This document shows, piece by piece, positions 44,837 to 53,244 of a DNA stretch of 64,000 bases. Position 1 is the first letter of the stretch, and each line of letters opens with the position of its first letter. Source of the stretch: Oligosphaera ethanolica. Its GTDB lineage: Bacteria; Verrucomicrobiota; Lentisphaeria; Oligosphaerales; Oligosphaeraceae. The stretch spans positions 1,710,227 through 1,774,226 of the forward strand of contig NZ_JAUSVL010000001.1 in the NCBI RefSeq assembly GCF_030814695.1, read 5' to 3'. The position numbers and the translations under genes are program-made. The notes beneath the pieces are model-generated. The model saw only the letters and a list, made by a program, of their open reading frames with translations. It was not told the origin of the DNA and made no database searches.

Positions 44837-46180
44837 ATGATTCACACCTCTCGTCTTGCCCTTTTATGCCTTCTTGCCGGCGCCCTGCTCTGCGGCTCCT
44901 GCCGCTCAGTATGGCCATTCAACCGCAAAAAATTGCTGCCCACCCCTGGCGGGGAAACCGAAACCACGGCCTCTAAATTGGCGAAGCCGCCCCCAGAAAA
45001 AGAAAAGCCGGCGGTGTCCATCGACAGGCTGGAAAAAGTCGCCAAGGCCGGCAATCCCAACGCCCAGCTGGCGCTGGGCAAAATTTATTTTGAAGGGCGT
45101 GCCAACGTCAAACAGGACTATGTCGAGGCCATCCGTTGGTTCACGATGGCAGCTGAAGCCGGCAATGGCGCGGCGATGTTCAATTTGGGGATATGCTATG
45201 AGAACGGGGTCGGGGTGGCCATGAATCCGACTGCGGCCTACGACTGGTACCGGAAGGCCGCGGATAGCGGCGTCGCGGAGGCGCAGGGCAAAGTCGCGGC
45301 CATCGCCGAGATGCGTGGTGACTACCAGAGCGCGGTGAAGTACCTGCGTCTGCGTGCCGATGCGGGTGACACCATCTGCCAGCGCAAGCTGGGCGTGTAC
45401 ATTCTCAACGGCATCGGCACCAACGCCCCCGCGTCCGAAGCGGTTACGTACCTGCTCAAAGCGGCTCGCAAAGGCGATATCCGCGCGCAAGTGTATCTGG
45501 CCGACTGCTACCAGCGCGGCAATGGCATCGAACGCAATTACTACGAGATGTTCAACTGGCTGACTCTGGCGGCGCAGGAAGGCGATCCCGAGGCCCAGAC
45601 AAAGCTCGGTTACTGCTACCAGCGAGGCATGGGCATCTCCAGAAACACCGACCAGGCCGCAGCTTGCTACCAAAGCGCCGCCAACGCCGACTACGCGCCG
45701 GGAATCGTCGCCCTCGCCAGTTGCTACCTCGAAGGCTGCGGCGTCCCCCACGACCTCACGAAGGCCGTTGAACTCATGAAGAAAGCGGCCGAACTCGGGG
45801 ACGAGATCGGCGAATACCAATACGGCATGGCGTTGCTCAGCGGTACCGGCGTCGAAGCCAATCCGGGCGAAGCCTTCACCTGGATCGAACGCAGCGCACA
45901 ACAGAATTTCACTGCGGCCATGCTGCAAGTGGCCACACTCTATGAAGAGGGCATCGGCACCAGCAAGAACGATGGCGCGGCCCTGCACTGGCTGAGCAAG
46001 GCCGCAGATATCCGCAACCCCGAGGCCATGTACCGCATGGCCATGTTCCTGCTGGAAGGCCGCGCCACCCCCAAAAACCCCAGCCGCGCTAGAGAACTGC
46101 TCGACATGGCGGCCAAGTACGAGCACCCGAACGCTGCCACGGCCTTGAAAACGTTTTTCCCGGACAGCGCCACGCCTTGA
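44837..46180 (+). CDS. Sel1-repeat lipoprotein
   Basis: A 447-aa protein. The start ATG 44837 gives a lipoprotein signal MIHTSRLALLCLLAGALLCG-SC. From residue about 65 it consists of roughly ten Sel1-like repeats of 36 residues (for example AQLALGKIYFEGRANVKQDY, AMFNLGICYENGVGVAMNPT, YQYGMALLSGTGVEANPGEA), alpha-solenoids that mediate protein-protein contacts. It is anchored in the membrane, facing the periplasm. It lies 71 bp before panB, probably a separate function. Confidence 0.88.
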   Translation: MIHTSRLALLCLLAGALLCGSCRSVWPFNRKKLLPTPGGETETTASKLAKPPPEKEKPAVSIDRLEKVAKAGNPNAQLALGKIYFEGRANVKQDYVEAIRWFTMAAEAGNGAAMFNLGICYENGVGVAMNPTAAYDWYRKAADSGVAEAQGKVAAIAEMRGDYQSAVKYLRLRADAGDTICQRKLGVYILNGIGTNAPASEAVTYLLKAARKGDIRAQVYLADCYQRGNGIERNYYEMFNWLTLAAQEGDPEAQTKLGYCYQRGMGISRNTDQAAACYQSAANADYAPGIVALASCYLEGCGVPHDLTKAVELMKKAAELGDEIGEYQYGMALLSGTGVEANPGEAFTWIERSAQQNFTAAMLQVATLYEEGIGTSKNDGAALHWLSKAADIRNPEAMYRMAMFLLEGRATPKNPSRARELLDMAAKYEHPNAATALKTFFPDSATP

Positions 46181-46251
46181 GCGCTGGCCCTATCACCATT
46201 GACCGGGTTGCCACCCAATCGGCAGCCCGCCCTTGCAGAAGGAGTACTGAC

Positions 46252-47064
46252 ATGGACAATCCCGTGCGCAAAGTCACGGTCCGCGATCTCAGCAAAAAAA
46301 AGGCCGCCAAAGAGATGATCGTGACCATCACGGCCTATGACGCCATCATGGGCCGACTGGCAGACGAAGCCGGCTGCGATCTGATTCTGGTTGGCGATTC
46401 CATGGGCAACACCGTCCTCGGCTACCAGAACACCATCCCCGTCACCTTGGCCGAGAGTCTCATGCTCACGGCGGCGGTCTGCCGCGGCGTCAAGCGGGCC
46501 ATGGTCATCGGCGACATGCCCTTCATGAGCTACCAGATCAACGGCGACGAAGCCGTCCGCAACGCCGGCCGTTATCTCAAGGAATGCGGCGCGGACGGCG
46601 TCAAGCTCGAGGGCGGGCGGGTCATGCTGCCGGTCATCAAGCGGCTGGTCGAAGCCGGCATCCCGGTTTTCGGACATATCGGCCTGCTGCCGCAGTCGGT
46701 ACTCAAAGACGGCGGCTACCGCATTCATGGCCGCAGCAGCAACGAGGCCGCGGCGCTCCTTGACGACGCCCTTGCCGTCCAGGAAGCCGGCGCCTTCGCC
46801 GTCACCCTCGAAGGCATCCCCGCGCCACTCAGTGCGCAGATCAGCGAACAGCTGAGCATACCCACCATCGGCATTGGCGCCGGCCCGCACTGCGATGGCC
46901 AGATCCAAGTCATCACTGACCTCCTCGGCCTCGGCGGCGCTTTCCTGCCCCGGCACGCCAAACTCTACGCCAAATTGGCCGACACGGTGCGCGACGCCAT
47001 TGGCACCTACCGCGAGGACGTCTGCGCCGGCCGCTTTCCCGGAGAGGAGCACAGCGCCAAATGA
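46252..47064 (+). CDS. panB: 3-methyl-2-oxobutanoate hydroxymethyltransferase
   Basis: 270 aa, the usual PanB length. It converts 2-ketoisovalerate and methylene-tetrahydrofolate to ketopantoate, the first committed step to pantothenate and coenzyme A. The start ATG 46252 follows AAGGAG. Visible motifs: ITAYDAIMGRLADEAGCDLI and LVGDSMGNTVLGY with metal-binding Asp, MVIGDMPFMSY, VKLEGG, FGHIGLLPQS, TIGIGAGPHCDGQIQVITDL. It overlaps panC by four bases. Confidence 0.97.
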   Translation: MDNPVRKVTVRDLSKKKAAKEMIVTITAYDAIMGRLADEAGCDLILVGDSMGNTVLGYQNTIPVTLAESLMLTAAVCRGVKRAMVIGDMPFMSYQINGDEAVRNAGRYLKECGADGVKLEGGRVMLPVIKRLVEAGIPVFGHIGLLPQSVLKDGGYRIHGRSSNEAAALLDDALAVQEAGAFAVTLEGIPAPLSAQISEQLSIPTIGIGAGPHCDGQIQVITDLLGLGGAFLPRHAKLYAKLADTVRDAIGTYREDVCAGRFPGEEHSAK

Positions 47065-47900
47065 TCATCCTCCGCAGCATCGCCGATACCCGCGCCGCCC
47101 TTGACTCCTGGCGGCGACGGGGGCAGACCATCGCCCTGGTGCCCACTATGGGCTACCTCCACGAAGGTCATATGTCGCTCGTGGACGAAGCCAAAAAACG
47201 CGCCGACCGCGTCGTCGTCAGCATCTACGTCAATCCCACCCAGTTCGGCCCCAACGAAGACCTGGACAAATATCCGCGCGACTTCGCCCGCGACGAAGCC
47301 TGCTGCCGGGCTCGCGGCGTCGACGCCATCTTCTATCCCGACAACGCCGTCATGTACTGCCCGGACCATTCCTGCTGGGTCACGGAAGAGAGTCTGTCGC
47401 AGACCATGTGCGGCGCGGCCCGGCCCGGGCATTTCCGTGGCGTGACCACGGTCGTCCTCAAGCTCTTCAATATCACCCGCTGCGACGTGGCGATCTTCGG
47501 CCGCAAAGACGCGCAGCAAGCGTTGATCATCTGCCGCATGGTGCGTGACCTGAATGTGCCGGTCGAGATCGTCGTCGCGCCTTTGGTGCGGGAACCAGAC
47601 GGCCTGGCCATGAGTTCACGCAACAAGTACCTCAGCGACGACGAACGGCGCCGCGCCCTGAGCATCGCCAACGGCCTGAACCAGGCCACCGCGCTCTTCG
47701 CCGGCGGCCAGCGCCAGGCCGCCGCCCTCTGCGACCTGGTCAAGACCGGCATTGCCAACGCCGGCGGCAACATTGACTACGTGGTCGTGATGGACCGCGA
47801 CAGCCTCCGCCCGCTGGCGACCGTCGACCGCCCGGCCGTCCTGGCCGTCGCCGCCTTCTTCGGCAAGACCCGCCTCATCGACAATGTCTTCCTGGACTGA
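47061..47900 (+). CDS. panC: Pantoate-beta-alanine ligase (pantothenate synthetase)
   Basis: 279 aa. It joins pantoate and beta-alanine with ATP to give pantothenate. Nucleotidyltransferase motifs are present: VPTMGYLHEGHMSLV (HxGH), YVNPTQFGPNEDLDKYPRD, FGRKDAQQALII, REPDGLAMSSRNKYLS (KMSKS-like). It is translationally coupled to panB (ATGA). No ketopantoate reductase or panD gene is in the window. Confidence 0.97.
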   Translation: MIILRSIADTRAALDSWRRRGQTIALVPTMGYLHEGHMSLVDEAKKRADRVVVSIYVNPTQFGPNEDLDKYPRDFARDEACCRARGVDAIFYPDNAVMYCPDHSCWVTEESLSQTMCGAARPGHFRGVTTVVLKLFNITRCDVAIFGRKDAQQALIICRMVRDLNVPVEIVVAPLVREPDGLAMSSRNKYLSDDERRRALSIANGLNQATALFAGGQRQAAALCDLVKTGIANAGGNIDYVVVMDRDSLRPLATVDRPAVLAVAAFFGKTRLIDNVFLD

Positions 47901-47940
47901 AAAAACGAGCGCGGCCAGCAACCGGTGCTGCTGGCCGCGC
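47901..47940 (-). terminator. Hairpin / terminator after panC
   Basis: Perfect 12-bp stem GCGCGGCCAGCA/TGCTGGCCGCGC (47909-47920, 47929-47940). The T-run lies on the minus-strand side, so it best terminates leftward transcription, protecting panBC from the IS side. It may also end panC transcripts. Confidence 0.65.
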
Positions 47941-48029
47941 CGTGGCTGTCCCCCGTGCGTTTCCGTGGAGTTGGCCAATACCCTGACGCCGTGTGATACG
48001 AAATCGATCGGCCATTGATAACGGCCAGT

Positions 48030-48250
48030 CCTGGGGGACGCCTGGGACCGGTGGGACTGATTGGCGGCGGCGCTGGGGCGAGGACTCACGACTCATGAGG
48101 CATGATCCCATGGATTGGACCACTGGGACGCTCGGGACCGTAGGGAATGACGCGTTGGACTTCGGGGACTGGTTGGGGACCTATTGGACTTCGGGGACCA
48201 GTTGCCTGACGCCTGGGACTGATTGGGTATACTTGGATATCCAGGGACTC
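48030..48250. repeat. Degenerate GGGACTGATTGG-type tandem repeats
   Basis: Repeated units such as TTGGACTTCGGGGACTGGTTG and CTGGGACTGATTGGG are the reverse-strand relatives of the 5740-5818 repeats. Confidence 0.7.
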
Positions 48251-48361
48251 CTGTAGCGCCGCCGTCCCGACGGTTTTCTCCTATAAAACCGATGGCTCTT
48301 CATTTAACGGTATCCATGGCACTTGTTGTTTCAACCAAGCAGCCCTTTCTCGTCGTGCATT

Positions 48362-48535
48362 TCCGCCGCGAAGCGGCAGAAGCGCTGAAAGCGCGATCTA
48401 TGATAGCCCAGGGCAAGCGGCGCCGAAGGCGCGCGCCGCCCTGGGTAGCGCACCATATTGGCCCGTGTTCCTCAGCCTCTTTGGCTTCAGTCGGCGAAGC
48501 TGACTGGAGCCAAAGAGGCAATGGAACTCATTGAT
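48362..48535. repeat. Dispersed hairpin repeat, copy 4
   Basis: Same element as 5838-6050. Main hairpin 48475-48519, with a C-G to T-A compensated pair plus a G-T wobble relative to copy 3. Confidence 0.85.
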
Positions 48536-48617
48536 TGCTGCGGCAATTTTGCGCTGTGACCCTTCGTCGCAGGTCTTTTAGGCCGCCCTTACAGGGCTCT
48601 TTTGGGTGGGGCACCTT

Positions 48618-48655
48618 ACCCAGGGCGACGCGCCCTGCGGGCGCTTGCCCTGGGC
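48618..48655. repeat. 38-bp direct repeat, left flank of IS
   Basis: Identical to 50524-50561 and immediately adjacent to the left terminal repeat of the IS4/IS701-like element. It can itself fold (CCCAGGGC...GCCCTGGG). Confidence 0.9.
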
Positions 48656-48684
48656 CTGGACTTTGGACAATCTTGCACGGACTC

Positions 48685-50043
48685 CTACGCAACGTCCGGT
48701 GCTGATTTTTTTCCCTCCGCCAGCTCGCTTTGCATTAAACGCACCAGATCGCGCAGGGATGGACGGGTGACCGGGTCGTTTCGCCACCGTTCTCGCGTTG
48801 GGAATGCCTCGTTTCGCTTGTCATCGTAGAGTCGTATGCTTGCCAGAAGCAAAGCGGCATAGCAAGCCGAGATGAAAGCGGGCACTTTAGCTACTGAATC
48901 TTTGTTCCACACCTGGGCTTTGCCAATGCCAAGTATTGCTTTCTGGTCTCGAAAGCTGACTTCGATCTCCCAGCGAAGCAAGTAAGCCCTTATAGCCTGT
49001 TCGATCGTGATCTTGTTTATGGCACCGGTTACGACCAGGAAGGCAGGCTGCCGATAGAGAGTGCGCCCATTCTTGGTCAGACGATAGGGAAAAGGCTTAA
49101 TGACTATGAGATTACAGGGCTGATCGTGGGTCGCACCCGGCCACCTGACGTTTTGGACGCACTTGTAATGCACGGCAAGTTTACGTCCGTGCTTGAATAC
49201 CTCCATGGTCCGCGTTTCGTAGTTGTCGCTGGCAAGAATATCCTTGGGTGAAGGCAGACGTTGGCCGTACTTGCGATTGCCTTTGCGTTGTTCGGGGCAA
49301 AGAGGCTCGACAAAGACCGTGTCCTTCCTCGCTCGCGCGACGATCACGGTGTTGTGAGGAGGATCAGTCAGGAAACAGCTGTTGGCAAAACTGCCGTCGG
49401 CGCTTTGGATAAGGACACGGTCGTAACCGCCAGGTATTGCGTCGATTGCCCCACGAAGGGAAAAAAGCTGCTGGCGACCGCGCACACTCATGTTGTGCTT
49501 TTTCTTCTCTTCCTTCAGTATCTGTTCCTCCTCCGGACTTGTCACTTTTCCAGCCTTGACCGGTGGTGCGTGTCTGAACGCCACGGGTACGGCTCGACTG
49601 GAGTTGGGATCAGAGCCGTGGCACATGATGGTCGTTTCCAGATAGCGCTGGCCAATGACCAGATTGACATGAAACGGGGGGCTGATAGGGTCCCGGGCGT
49701 AAGCAGTACCGGGGATTTTTTTGCCGGTCTTGCGCACGAGCGTATCGTCGATGGCGGAAATGATGGGGTCGTAGACTGGGCAGAGACTGACGGCCTCCTG
49801 GATAATGGGCCCGAATATGCCTTCACAGTCCCATTTACTCCGGGAGAAAAGTTTATAGAACGCGCTCCAGTGGAACACCATATCTAGAAAGTTAATGGCG
49901 CTGGTTATGGTTTTTGGATGACTGGCGCCCAAAAGGCCGATGCCTATCGTGACAAATCGCTTTCGTGACCGAACATCCTTGATGCCCACGCTCAGAGTCG
50001 CCAAAAAAGCACGCAACCACACAAGCAGCGATTTGTTTTCCAT
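48685..50043 (-). CDS. IS4/IS701-superfamily transposase
   Basis: A 452-aa DDE transposase. First Asp region SAIDDTLVRKTGKKIPGTAY, second Asp region VLIQSADGSFANSCFL, and the IS4 signature Y-(2)-R-(3)-E-(6)-K is exact in AYLLRWEIEVSFRDQK. Full length, ATG at 50043. The HTH gene stop is two bases upstream, so the genes are translated together. Probably active. Confidence 0.9.
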   Translation of the reverse strand: MENKSLLVWLRAFLATLSVGIKDVRSRKRFVTIGIGLLGASHPKTITSAINFLDMVFHWSAFYKLFSRSKWDCEGIFGPIIQEAVSLCPVYDPIISAIDDTLVRKTGKKIPGTAYARDPISPPFHVNLVIGQRYLETTIMCHGSDPNSSRAVPVAFRHAPPVKAGKVTSPEEEQILKEEKKKHNMSVRGRQQLFSLRGAIDAIPGGYDRVLIQSADGSFANSCFLTDPPHNTVIVARARKDTVFVEPLCPEQRKGNRKYGQRLPSPKDILASDNYETRTMEVFKHGRKLAVHYKCVQNVRWPGATHDQPCNLIVIKPFPYRLTKNGRTLYRQPAFLVVTGAINKITIEQAIRAYLLRWEIEVSFRDQKAILGIGKAQVWNKDSVAKVPAFISACYAALLLASIRLYDDKRNEAFPTRERWRNDPVTRPSLRDLVRLMQSELAEGKKSAPDVA

Positions 50044-50045
50044 GG

Positions 50046-50393
50046 CTAATCGTCCTCCTCTTGGTCCAGCAGTGCAAATTCGTTGCGTCCTGTACGCCGG
50101 AACGTGTGTCCGTCGAGAACCTTCTTGGTCATCGCCGACACGATGGACTCGCGACGCAGCTTCACGCCATGGCGCTTCTGCACGCGGTCAAGGATCTCAT
50201 TGATGTGAAGAGGCTCCCCCGCTTCTCGGAGTATATCGCTAACTAGTAACATGTTAGATCTTTTTCCGGCTGCCTTTCGGTTCGCTTCCAGGCGACCGTC
50301 CAAACCTTTGGCCGAGCGCAATGCCTTTAGTCCGGATTCAAGCATTGTTTCCAAGACATTACAGAGATCATTGCTGCTGATTTCTTTTGCCAT
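50046..50393 (-). CDS. HARE-HTH-like accessory protein of the IS
   Basis: A 115-aa protein. Residues about 48-105 (LLVSDILREAGEPLHINEIL, then KLRRESIVSAMTKKV, FRRTGRNEFALL) form a winged helix of the HARE-HTH type, otherwise found in restriction and chromatin-linked proteins. It ends two bases before the transposase ATG and lies inside the inverted repeats. It may bind the IS ends or regulate the transposase. Two-gene IS701-like elements with this helper are uncommon. Confidence 0.75.
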   Translation of the reverse strand: MAKEISSNDLCNVLETMLESGLKALRSAKGLDGRLEANRKAAGKRSNMLLVSDILREAGEPLHINEILDRVQKRHGVKLRRESIVSAMTKKVLDGHTFRRTGRNEFALLDQEEDD

Positions 50394-50523
50394 ACCCGTA
50401 GCCCTTCTTTGTTGTGACCAGACACGCCAGCATTCAAGCTACGGGTAGCATAATACGGAGTAGGTAGAATGCAAATTAATTTTTAGATTTATTTTTAAAC
50501 AAAAAAAATTGTCCAAAGTCCAG

Positions 50524-50561
50524 ACCCAGGGCGACGCGCCCTGCGGGCGCTTGCCCTGGGC
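50524..50561. repeat. 38-bp direct repeat, right flank of IS
   Basis: Identical to 48618-48655, starting directly after the right terminal repeat. The hairpin-repeat sequence continues to about 50590, so the IS sits in or beside a dispersed repeat. Confidence 0.9.
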
Positions 50562-50659
50562 TATCTTAGGGCGCACCTTCGGTGCTCAAAACCTCGGCGA
50601 ATGATCTTGTGCATGGTTACCAATCAACTCATCGCCGGCGATTGCCGCATGCTAGGTGA

Positions 50660-50903
50660 AGAGCATTGCTCCTATGAAATCCGCTGCCTGGTTAGCCACC
50701 CATGTGTAATAGCAGGGCGGCGACTGGCCGTAGGTTTCCAGCAAATTGTCCCTGGTGTTTTCACCACCGGGGTGATTACTCCTATGAAACACGCTGCCGC
50801 AAAGGTCGGCGGAAATCAAGGTCGAATGGCTGGGCGGCGGCGGGCCGTGGGTTTCCTGCAAATTGTCCCAGCGAAGCGCCGGGGTGTACACTGACCGATT
50901 ACG
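50660..50903. repeat. About 125-bp repeat, two tandem degenerate copies
   Basis: 50660-50763 and 50777-50902 share CTCCTATGAAA...GTTTCC(A/T)GCAAATTGTCCC. The second copy is nearly identical to 63836-63962. No gene. Confidence 0.8.
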
Positions 50904-50910
50904 TGTGATA

Positions 50911-51726
50911 CTACACGAAGACCTTCTTGAGGAATTCGATGCTGGAGCGGGCAATTTTGTCCGCGCCGAAGGAGAAATCGAAGACCTCGACGGATGCGTA
51001 GTCGTCATAGCCGATGGCTTTGACGCCACGGACGATGGGCGCGTAGTCGGTGTCGCCCCAGCCCGGGCCGTTGCGGTTGGCGTCGTTGACATGGAAGTGG
51101 CCGACGTAGCCTTTGGCGCCCATGATGATCTCATCCAGGGGCCGCCCTTCGTCGCACATGGCTTTGACGTCAATGTGCACGCGGAAATTGGGGTGATCGC
51201 CCAGCTCCTGGCACATCCGCACGCCTTCGCCGACCGTGGTAATGAAGTCGGTTTCGGTTCGCGCGAGGGGCTCAATACAGAGCACGACTCCACGTTCGGC
51301 AGCGGTATCAAGCAGGGACGCAAACGTGTCCTTAGCCCAATTCCATGCCTGCTGATAACTCACCCCGGGCATGAGATTGCGGCTCTTGGGCGAGCCGATC
51401 ACCATGCGGTCGCCACCAAAATCCGCACAGCAGTGAATCAGCGCCGCGAAATAATCGCGGGTTTTCTTGCGCAAAGCCGCGTCGGGGCAGTTCAAGTACA
51501 GGCCGGTGGGCTTCACCAGCAGCCAGTGCAGGCCGATGATGGCGACGCCGCTGGCCTCGGCCGTGGCGCGAATGCTGTCCCGCTGCGCCGGCGTGATGTC
51601 CAGCACGGAGTCTGCCAGCGTGAACGGCGCCACTTCCAGGCCCTGGTAACCGCAGTCGCGCGCCAGTTTCAGACAGTCGGCCAGCGGCCAGCCTTCACAG
51701 AATTCGTTGCACATGGCAAATTTCAT
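50911..51726 (-). CDS. Sugar phosphate isomerase/epimerase-like TIM-barrel protein
   Basis: A 271-aa AP-endonuclease-2/xylose-isomerase-like fold (family of IolE, Hyi and similar). The start is ATG 51726 with AGGA eight bases upstream. Metal-ligand positions are recognisable: CIEPL (Glu), VHIDVKAMCDEG (Asp), HFHVND (His) and the late SVEVFDF (Glu). The specific sugar cannot be told. It stands alone and reads toward the repeat region. Confidence 0.85.
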   Translation of the reverse strand: MKFAMCNEFCEGWPLADCLKLARDCGYQGLEVAPFTLADSVLDITPAQRDSIRATAEASGVAIIGLHWLLVKPTGLYLNCPDAALRKKTRDYFAALIHCCADFGGDRMVIGSPKSRNLMPGVSYQQAWNWAKDTFASLLDTAAERGVVLCIEPLARTETDFITTVGEGVRMCQELGDHPNFRVHIDVKAMCDEGRPLDEIIMGAKGYVGHFHVNDANRNGPGWGDTDYAPIVRGVKAIGYDDYASVEVFDFSFGADKIARSSIEFLKKVFV

Positions 51727-51957
51727 AACACGCGTCCTTTGCATTAAAGATACTCATTCGGTCGTCCGGGGCTAGGCCATGCCGCCCCGCGGCTGGCACG
51801 GCCCTAACCATAATTGGAGCCGGCCGAGAATCAAGTCCGCCAGCCCATGCCGCCAGCTCGGCCACTCCCCACCGCCACAGTCGTCGGTATGTATCCATCT
51901 AATTCATAATGAGCACATTGCACAAGGAGCGAAAAGCGCCTTTTCTCGTCCCAGCCA

Positions 51958-51985
51958 TTGCACATGACCGCCGATAAACTATATT
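51958..51985 (+). promoter_or_regulatory. Predicted promoter of the fmdB-like gene
   Basis: TTGCAC (51958-51963), 16-bp spacer, TATATT (51980-51985), 55 bp before the start codon. The rest of 51727-52040 shows no gene. Confidence 0.55.
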
Positions 51986-52040
51986 AGGCGAATTCTTTTC
52001 CTGACTTGACCATTTTCAACCATCAACCCATCAACGGATT

Positions 52041-52370
52041 ATGCCTACCTACGAGTACAAATGCGAACAGTGCGGCGACCGCTTTGACCACTTCCAAAGC
52101 ATGACTTCAGAACCACTGCAAACCTGCAAAAAATGCAGCGGCAAACTCCGCCGCTTGATCGGCGAAGGCGCCGGCATCCTCTTCAAAGGCAGCGGCTTTT
52201 ACTGCACCGACTACAAAAAAAGCAGCAGCAACGGCGCGAGCACCCCGGCCAAAAACACCGACAGCGGCTCGTCCACCAGCGGCGGCAAAGACGGTGGCAG
52301 CAGCAGCTCGTCCACCAGCGGCGGCAAAGACGGTGGCAGCGGCACGAAAAAGAACAGCGCCGCGACTTGA
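52041..52370 (+). CDS. FmdB-family zinc-ribbon protein
   Basis: A 109-aa protein. Residues 1-60 are a classical FmdB/CxxC_CxxC ribbon (MPTYEYKCEQCGDRFDHFQS, CKKCSGKLRRLIGEGAGILF, GSGFYCTDYK). The tail is Ser/Gly-rich with a repeated SSTSGGKDGGS unit. Members are small regulatory or metal-handling proteins of unclear role. Confidence 0.9.
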   Translation: MPTYEYKCEQCGDRFDHFQSMTSEPLQTCKKCSGKLRRLIGEGAGILFKGSGFYCTDYKKSSSNGASTPAKNTDSGSSTSGGKDGGSSSSSTSGGKDGGSGTKKNSAAT

Positions 52371-52430
52371 GCGCCGTGGCGACTGCGCTTGCAACTGAAC
52401 AAACGAAACATTCCGCGAGGAAAGAAGACC

Positions 52431-53183
52431 ATGATCAAATGTCCCAAATGTGGATCAGACAACCTACTGAACGCCATCTTCTGCCGTGGCTGCGGTGAGA
52501 AGCTCGATTTGAGCGAACTCAAACCCGACTCGTTCCTCGAAAAAAAGTTAACGAAGTCGCAGAAGATCATGAAGATCGTCAATCAGGTGCTTAGCGTCGT
52601 CATCGCTCTGCTGCTGATCACGCTGATCGTGGGCATATTCTTCCCCGTCGCGCACCTCACTGGCAACGAGCCCAGCGCCGACGCCACCAAGCAATTTGAA
52701 GAGGCGCAGACATTCGGCGTACAGGCCGTCCGGCGCGGCCGCCGGCCGCCACGCAACAAGGATGATGACAAGCCCAGCAGCAAGAGTTTCACCTTCAGCA
52801 GCCAGGATGCCACGGCGCTGCTCAACAAGTCCCTGCATCTGCCCATCACCGGCGGCGACAACAAACTGACCTCGGAAAACCTCAGCGTGAGTTTTGCCGG
52901 CGACGGCTGCGCCACCCTCATCCTCACCAGCAAACTGATGGGTAAGGTGCCCATGCACAACACCGTCGTCGTCAAGCCGACGGTCAGCAACGGTGTCCTA
53001 GCCATGAATGTGCAGAAAACCAAGATCGGCTTCGTGCCCGTGCCCGCACAGCTGAACCAAAAGATCACCCAGAAATTCGTCAATCTGTCCGGCGGCAGCA
53101 CCGCCCTGGATAAGATCAAGAGCAAGCTTACCGAAGTCAAGATCAGCGACGGCTCGCTGACCATCACGGTGAGCAAAAAATAA
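52431..53183 (+). CDS. Zinc-ribbon single-pass membrane protein
   Basis: A 250-aa protein. Starts at ATG 52431 (GAGGAAAG upstream). Residues 1-20 are a zinc ribbon (MIKCPKCGSDNLLNAIFCRG, CG). One TM helix at about 57-77 (VIALLLITLIVGIFF). The C-terminal 160 residues are a beta-rich extracytoplasmic domain of unknown family (LTSENLSVSFAGDGCATLIL, VSDGSLTITV-like end). It lies 61 bp before xseA, possibly cotranscribed. Confidence 0.75.
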   Translation: MIKCPKCGSDNLLNAIFCRGCGEKLDLSELKPDSFLEKKLTKSQKIMKIVNQVLSVVIALLLITLIVGIFFPVAHLTGNEPSADATKQFEEAQTFGVQAVRRGRRPPRNKDDDKPSSKSFTFSSQDATALLNKSLHLPITGGDNKLTSENLSVSFAGDGCATLILTSKLMGKVPMHNTVVVKPTVSNGVLAMNVQKTKIGFVPVPAQLNQKITQKFVNLSGGSTALDKIKSKLTEVKISDGSLTITVSKK

Positions 53184-53244
53184 ACGCCGCCGCCGGCCAC
53201 CGTTCCTCCCCCGCAACCGCGGCCGCCACAGCCTGGACAGCAGC

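Larger units (their letters stand above)
48656..50523 (-). mobile_element. IS4/IS701-like two-gene insertion sequence
   Basis: 1868 bp, bounded by 16-bp perfect inverted repeats CTGGACTTTGGACAAT (48656-48671 and complement at 50508-50523). It contains a small HTH gene and a transposase on the minus strand. Flanked by identical 38-bp direct repeats. Confidence 0.88.

Noticed and set aside
44906..46126. 406-codon minus-strand frame
   Set aside because: Mirror of the Sel1-repeat gene; its apparent regularity reflects the repeats of the true gene.
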